Assembly: GCA_013407085.1 (NCBI GenBank)
Contig: JACCGJ010005395.1
Coordinates: 1 to 64,000 of the forward strand
Reading direction: 5' to 3'
Source of the DNA: Atriophallophorus winterbourni
Lineage: Eukaryota > Platyhelminthes > Trematoda > Plagiorchiida > Microphallidae
Length of the DNA stretch: 64,000 bases
Within the stretch, counting starts at the first letter, position 1. Every line of letters begins with the position of its first letter. Made by a program: the position numbers and the translations under genes. The notes beneath the pieces were generated by a model, which worked only from the letters and a program-made list of their open reading frames with translations, was not told where the DNA came from and did no database searches. Positions 58,303 to 64,000 of this stretch are shown in pieces.

Positions 58303-60290
58303 TTTAAAAACCACTTATTAACAAGTTAAAGGCGAGTTTTTACTGGAGACACTAAATAGTGTGGTAAACCGGTAAACATTTCTCACGTGATGGCTATTTT
58401 TCAAAAGTTGTGCATTGGTAAACTGTATCTGATAACGGTTGAGCAACGTGGTCACAACCGGTTTAGAAGTATAACTTGGCGATGTGCCTTGTTAAATGTT
58501 GGCATACACTACGTGTTGAGAAAACGTTTTCAGATTAATATAATTCTACTTTCTTGTAGCCTAACAATGTAACAATGTACGGTTTTCGAAATTTAATAGG
58601 CTTCAAAGCAGTTTTGCAAAATGAACTCATTTTCCAATTAATTTATGTATTCATGATCTCGCTGGTCATATTGGCGGCATAAACGAAATTTTTGTCTTCA
58701 AATACATTGCCATCTTACACAAAAACAAAGTACGACCGTTTTCTGGTTGAGTAAACTCATCAGTTAGGTATAGTGTGGTCCGAATGCACATCCCTGGTAA
58801 CAGTAGTGACATAGAGATCAAGGTTTGAAATTGTAAGACGTAAGTGGAATGGGATGTTACGAGTAACCTGTTAGATCACATAATCCCCGAAGCTTGTGGA
58901 TAGGTCAACTGATGAGCTAAAAGAAAAAATCCGCACTTGCATGCATTTACCGTAGTTTTAGGTTCAAGCCAAGAAACTTCATGTCATCAATTAACCATTT
59001 CCTACATTGTTTCGATTACTTGGATATATATTTATGTTGATGTTCTTTAATGGATTGTATTGAATCTGCATACGTTCAATACAAGCTAACGTGTGACCAA
59101 CCTTCTTGGTGATATAGCCAAACACCGTTTCGTACAAAAGGTGGCTTCTGCCGCAATTGGACCCAAATCACAATCGTTTAAAGGGTGAGAGATTAGGGGG
59201 GATTCCAAATCGGTGCCCAAAGCGTGTTATGTTTCTACAAGTCTTTTACTTTTTGCCTACATAGAATTCGAGATATAATGATATTCCATAGCACACCCTC
59301 TTTCCACTCACACTTATCTTTACATCAACATTCGCCTAATATATCCAAATCCATAATTTTAATAGCAATCACCCTAAAATCAATTAACACAAAATGGAGC
59401 CCATTGTTTAAACCAAGTGATTATTCACAAAAAATATTCATTTTTATCGGTAAAACAACTTTACTCAAATCCCTTACGAAATTATCTGCAAGGGTTGTCA
59501 AATTGATATAATGTTCTCATGTATTACACGCTGACCGGTTTAATTCCAGGCCTCTCCATATTGGACTTTCTTGACCAACATTACCAAATTGAGCATTGTT
59601 AGGAACGGGTGAACAACGTCCACGTCAAAATGTTCCTTGTAATATATTCGCTTAAAATATGCGCATACGATTCTTTCGAATACCGACTTCTTCCAAGATC
59701 ACAAGTAACGTATTCTGTCATTTAGGCGCATAATAATCTTTTTGGCGGAGTTTAGTGTTGTTTACTTCGGAACAGAAGCAATTCGGATGTATTCCAATGA
59801 GACTGGTTTATGAATAGATGGATTAAAGTCATACATTAACAAGGTCGCTTTTATATTGTGTATAATATGTCGAAATGTATCGCGGTTTTGAAAACATGGT
59901 GTCACTTTGGACCTGACTCATTTAGGTTAACAATGAGCTGTTTATCAGAATGGTTAGCCAAAGGGATGAAGACCATGCAATTCAGTTATCCTTCTTGTCC
60001 ATAATATCTGTGACAGATACGAAACTTTGAACGAAATCTGTTCGAAATGGAAGGCCTCGAAATTCTGTCCATTAAAAATACACGATCGAGTTTAGCTGTA
60101 TTTCAAACGATTGTATCAACAAAATTTAGCTAATATGTATTGACAAATAGCCAGATTTTAATTTATTGAGACAATCGCTGCTATATTACAAACAAGAACG
60201 AATCTTAACACGATGTCGACAATTATCCTGATTTTGGATACATAGTGTCTTTGTAAAACAACAAATCATTATTAGTGACAATATATATTC
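58303..60290 (+). repeat. Left arm of a 5.2-kb inverted repeat
   Basis: It pairs with 61590-63553 read on minus. Collinear landmarks: CACTTATTAACAAGTTAAAGG versus CACTTATCAATAAGATAAAGG at the outer end; GATCACATAATCCC near 58873; AAAGAAAAAATCCGCACTTGC near 58921; AAATCAATTAACAC near 59378; TGGATTAAAGTCATA near 59819; and ACAATTATCCTG near 60218 close to the inner end. Identity varies from about 75 to over 90 percent. Frames inside (59224-59511, 95 codons) are not recognised and not conserved between arms. Confidence 0.85.
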
Positions 60291-60323
60291 TTTTTCTGTA
60301 AATATACAGTTTGCTTTGAAATA

Positions 60324-61100
60324 AAATGTGTCCAGATCAATGTGATGATTGTACAGAAAGATGGTTGTTTGTCAGCTTCAAATCTGCACATGTAAAATTG
60401 CTCAAACAGCGAGCCCATTCATATGTTTCGAGATTTAAAACTGCTTTGAACTCAATGACCAGTGACATGTTTTGCTCATTTTGCGTGTGCTGTAGATACA
60501 TGAACTTCTTTTCATGTGCGAAAAATTAGTGAACGTGAAAAAGATTGGTTTAGCGGTTTCGCTTTAACCATCAAACTGAAGATGAAGCGTGTTAAGGTCA
60601 ATATGATGATTGCACAGGTAGGTGGTGTTTTATGCTTTCAATCTGGTCTTGTTATATTGATCACACTGCAAGCTCATTCATATGTTTTGTCGTTTCAAGC
60701 TGCTGTGCACGGAATGAGCTCTGATACGTTTTACAAATTTTGCGTGCGCCGCAGTGACCTTTACTTCTTGTTTTGTGCGAGAAATTAGTGAACGTGAAAA
60801 AGATTGGTTTAGCGGTTTTGCTTTAACCATCAAACTAAAGATGAAGCGTGTCCAGGTCTATGTGATGATTGTACATAAAGGTGGTTGTTTTTATGACTTC
60901 AATCTGCTCTTGTTGAATTGTGTACACTGCAAGCTCTTCATATGTTTTGCTGGTTAAAACTGCTGTGCACTGAATCACCTCTGATAAGATTTACAAATTT
61001 TGCGTGCGCCGCACTGACCTTAACTTCATGTTTTGTGTGAGAAATTATTGAACGTTAAGAAAATTGATTTGGTGGTTTTACTTTCACCATCAAACGGAAA
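60324..61100. repeat. Three tandem units of about 259 bp at the palindrome centre
   Basis: Units begin near 60324, 60582 and 60841, the last two with ATGAAGCGTGT. Shared blocks are TCATATGTTT, TTTTGCGTG and AAATTAGTGAACGTGAAAAA. Units 1 and 2 are nearly identical over the last 60 bp; unit 3 is more diverged. Overlapping small frames (60326-60529, 60516-60788, 60754-60957) simply read the repeats and change frame between units, so coding is doubtful. Confidence 0.85.
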
Positions 61101-61589
61101 TTTTTAATATGGAGGTGTGATTCAAGTTTGCATGACAAGGATAGGTGTTGAGTTGCTTAATAACTTCAGCATCTATCGTAAACAAACCATACCTATCGTT
61201 GGTATAATAGTGTCTCGTTGGATCGCAGAAGTATATGACGGGAAAATTCTAGAATGGTTTTCAATTTTTTGATTTTTGTTGATTCATGGTGCTGATCTCT
61301 CTTTATTCATTTGCTAACGAATTTGTTTGTTGGCTGGCTTCCTATATTTAGCTCTAAATGTACGAGTATATTTTGCATTCTTTACACACTAGTCAGTACA
61401 TGTCGGTCTAGCTCAGTCAGTATAGTAAACGTGTACATATGCTTTGAAATGCTTTTCAAATAATTCTCAACCTAACCATTCACCATAAGGTTGAAGATAC
61501 AACGGAAGAAACAACAATGAATATTATTCAGGATAATTACTTGTTCTGCATTGTTGATTATAGAGTGAACTATTCGTTGTAACCATGCT

Positions 61590-63553
61590 CTCTACACATG
61601 TTTTTTTTTCGTTTCACAGAGACACCATGTTTTCAAAACCAGGATAATTATCGATGTCAGTTTATGATTCCTTGTCGTTAGAAAAAACGCAGCTTTTGAC
61701 TTAATATATTGAAATCTGGCAATTTGTTAATAGATATTAGCTCAAGTTTGTTGATAATATTGTTTGTAATATAGTATGACCTGATCCTGTGTTTATAATC
61801 GATAGAATTTCGTGATCTTCAGTTTCGAACCGATTTCGATCAAAGTATCCTTTGTGCCACAAAAACATCATCATACTTTGGTTGATATTAATGACAAGAA
61901 ACATGCCTCAATAGCTTGCTCTCCACTGCCTGGGTTAAGCAATATGATGAACAGCCTATTGTAAACAGCAATGAGTCAGGTTTAAAGAGACACCATGTTT
62001 TCAAAACTAGGATAAATATGGACAGATAATACACAATATTCTAGCGACATTTTGCAGGGTACTATATGACTTTAATCCATTAATTCATAAACCTCCATGG
62101 TTGCAATACATTTGGGTTGCATGTGTTCTGAAGTACACAATGCCAAACGTCGGCAAAACTTGAGATCTCTAGGCGCAAAATGACCGATTACTTGAATCGC
62201 GAGTTCAGGATGAGTCGAGATTCAAACGTTTTGCATACTATCAATTTAGGCAATACATTGCATTGTCCATTCTCATCGAAAATTTCGCAATTCGTCAATG
62301 TTGATCAAGGAAGTCCAATATGGAGAAGCATGTTATTAAACCGGTCAATTAGATCAATTAGACAACCGGTGCTGATAAATTCGTGAGTGATTTGTGTAAA
62401 GGTGTTTAAACATATAAATGGATATCTAGTTTTGTTATGAGCGTTATGAATGGATATAAACAATAAGCATCATCTCGTGTTAATTGATTTTCGGGTTAAT
62501 GCTATAAAAAATTATAGATTTGGATCTAATGAGCGAATCTTGATATAACGATAAGTGCGACAGGGAAGAGGGGCTGCCGTGGAATAACATTGCATTTTGA
62601 ATAATGTAAATTCAAACAGTAAAAGTCTTTTGGAAAGAAATCACCATTTGGGGGACCGACTGATCTATTTTACCTCCTAATCTCACAAACTTATAAGCAA
62701 CTTTGATTTGCGGCAGAAGCCCCCTTTTGTACGAAATGGTATTGTGTTCATTGCCAAGAAGGTTGGCCTCATGTAAGTTTGTTTCGGACGTATGTAGATT
62801 CATAAGCAATCCATTATTGAAGATCAACATGAATATATAACCTTGTAATCGAAAGAAGTATGGAAATGATTAGATGGCGACATGAAGTTTCTTAGCTTTA
62901 AATGTTAACAACTTTAAATGAATGCAAGTGCGGATTTTTTCTTTAGGCTCATCTGTTGACCTACCCACAAGATTCAGGGATTATGTGATCTAACATGTGG
63001 GTCATAACGACCTTTTCCACTTATAACTTACAATTTTAAACCTTGATCTCCGTGGCTCTATTGTGACCAGAAATGTGCATTCAGACCTCACTATGCCTAT
63101 TCTATGAGTGTACGCAGCAGGCAATGCATCTGTGAAGACGAAAATTTCGTTCATGCTGCCAATATGATCAGTGAGAACATGATTAACAAATTTCTTGAAA
63201 AATGAGTTCCTGTTGCAAAAATGCTATCAAGCAAAATTAATTTTGATTCTTAGTGGAGAAGACGAGATCCACAAAAATCGTACATTGTCACATCTTCAGT
63301 TCATTAAAAAGTAGCATTATGTTCATCTGAAAATGTTTTCTCAACACGAATTCAGGTCAACAGTTAGCAAGGCAAATCGCCTAGTTATACTTCTAACTTG
63401 GTAGCAACCACGTTGCTGACCAGTTATCAGCTACAGTTTACACCTGCCCAACTTCCAAAATAAATAGCTATTCCTTGAGAAAGGTTTAGCGGTTCACCAC
63501 ACTAACAATTGTCTGTAGTAGAAACACGCCTTTATCTTATTGATAAGTGTTGT
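61590..63553 (-). repeat. Right arm of the 5.2-kb inverted repeat
   Basis: Reverse-complement counterpart of 58303-60290. Similarity ends outward near 63553 (TTATTGATAAGTG, then unrelated TTGTGTTTTTGG) and inward near 61590. Between the tandem units and this arm (61100-61590) the sequence is single copy. Its longest minus frame (62830-62612, 72 codons) is not recognised. Confidence 0.85.
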
Positions 63554-64000
63554 GTTTTTGGAGCGAGTTCTGGCTGACCCAACACTCACGAAAGTGAAAG
63601 AAGACGACTGACAGAATGCACTGTTTTATTTACAGCTCATTTGTATATATATGCACAATCAATCATTTAGATGAAAGAAAGTTAAGGCAAGCTGCTATAT
63701 TGATTCAAATCAGCGAGTTATGTTCAATTGATTAGAAACGATCAATACTTCCAAAGCAGTGCGAGTTTTGCCGTGCCTAGATTGAACGACCTTGACCCCT
63801 CCCCATGCAAAAAAGGACGTTTACCTTCAGTCTATGTACGCCTTATTTCTTAGATCGATTGGAAATGGTTGTTTCATTGTTCTTCTTCATGTTGGGTATC
63901 TTCTTCCTGGTGTCTCGTTTGTGCGATTTTGTTCTGCAAGACGAATGTCGACTCTTTTTCTATTGTTCATTAGTGCTGACAGGTTCACGTTGAGAAATAT
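63554..64000. other. Stretch without recognised gene, window end
   Basis: A 62-codon frame (63805-63993) with hydrophobic stretches (FFFMLGIFFLVSRLCDFVL) lies at the very end. It shows no supporting context and is not called as a gene. Confidence 0.35.

Noticed and set aside
58908..58935. CTGATGAG as a hammerhead core in the palindrome arm
   Set aside because: No GAAAC box and no stem II follow. The other arm reads CAGATGAG at the same place.
60326..60957. Three overlapping small frames in the 259-bp repeats as a gene family
   Set aside because: The frame changes between units and the same peptide is read at different places. Better explained as satellite-like DNA.
61404..61440. tRNA-like A box (TAGCTCAGTCAGTATAG)
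   Set aside because: No matching B box (GGTTCRANNCC) within the next 80 bases and no cloverleaf arms. At most a tRNA-derived relic.
63553..63660. TGTTGTGTTTTTGG... as the start of an LTR beside the palindrome
   Set aside because: No second copy, primer-binding site or CA end could be found within the window.
1..64000. Prokaryotic genes, operons, CRISPR arrays, phage modules
   Set aside because: No long intact frames, no ribosome-binding sites in register and no spacer-repeat arrays. All recognisable content is metazoan transposable-element sequence.

Overview
This is an AT-rich eukaryotic window dominated by old transposable-element remains. No intact multi-exon host gene could be identified. 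The element set is metazoan: CR1/Jockey-like LINEs, two RTE-type LINE families, a Penelope-like reverse transcriptase, a Ty3/Gypsy integrase remnant and a pogo/Tigger-like DNA transposon. The LINE motifs resemble those I know from trematode flatworms, so my best guess is a fluke, possibly a schistosomatid. That assignment is inference. I saw no prokaryotic operon, CRISPR array or convincing tRNA/rRNA gene.

Layout. 1-6.5 kb is mostly featureless. 6.55-10.5 kb is a nested CR1 locus: a plus-strand endonuclease half and reverse-transcriptase (RT) half, separated by a minus-strand CR1 copy whose 3' microsatellite tail sits at the junction. 13.2-16.2 kb is the most complete RTE copy (family A, minus strand). 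16.8-18.3 kb may be a Penelope-like relic. 20.3-21.3 kb has a tetranucleotide microsatellite and an RTE-A 3' fragment. 24.1-24.8 kb is an RTE-A 5' fragment and 25.6-26.2 kb a Gypsy integrase relic.

27.0-47.5 kb is a mosaic of segmental copies. A Jockey/CR1-like LINE (here LINE-J, plus) was interrupted by a second RTE (RTE-B, minus). The compound then occurs three times (28.1-31.3, 37.3-40.0 and 42.2-46.1 kb), each time next to copies of an unclassified repeat (here U). The third copy carries a 935-bp insertion flanked by TACGCA.

47.5-48.06 kb holds a tandem repeat of about 237 bp; each full unit contains a decayed hammerhead-ribozyme-like core. 48.4-56.4 kb carries more RTE-A, including a head-to-head inverted pair, and a 904-bp Tigger-like element whose empty site can be read from paralogous LINE-J copies in the same window. 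57.2 kb has a candidate signal-peptide first exon (minus) behind a TATA box. 58.3-63.55 kb is an imperfect palindrome of 5.2 kb, with arms near 2 kb and three tandem 259-bp units in its centre.

How it fits together: nothing here acts as a pathway. The window reads as layered insertion, duplication and decay. All elements judged carry stops, frameshifts or truncations and are probably inactive. Family names LINE-J, RTE-A, RTE-B, U, Z and W are labels for this report only. Boundaries come from reading by eye and may be off by tens of bases.
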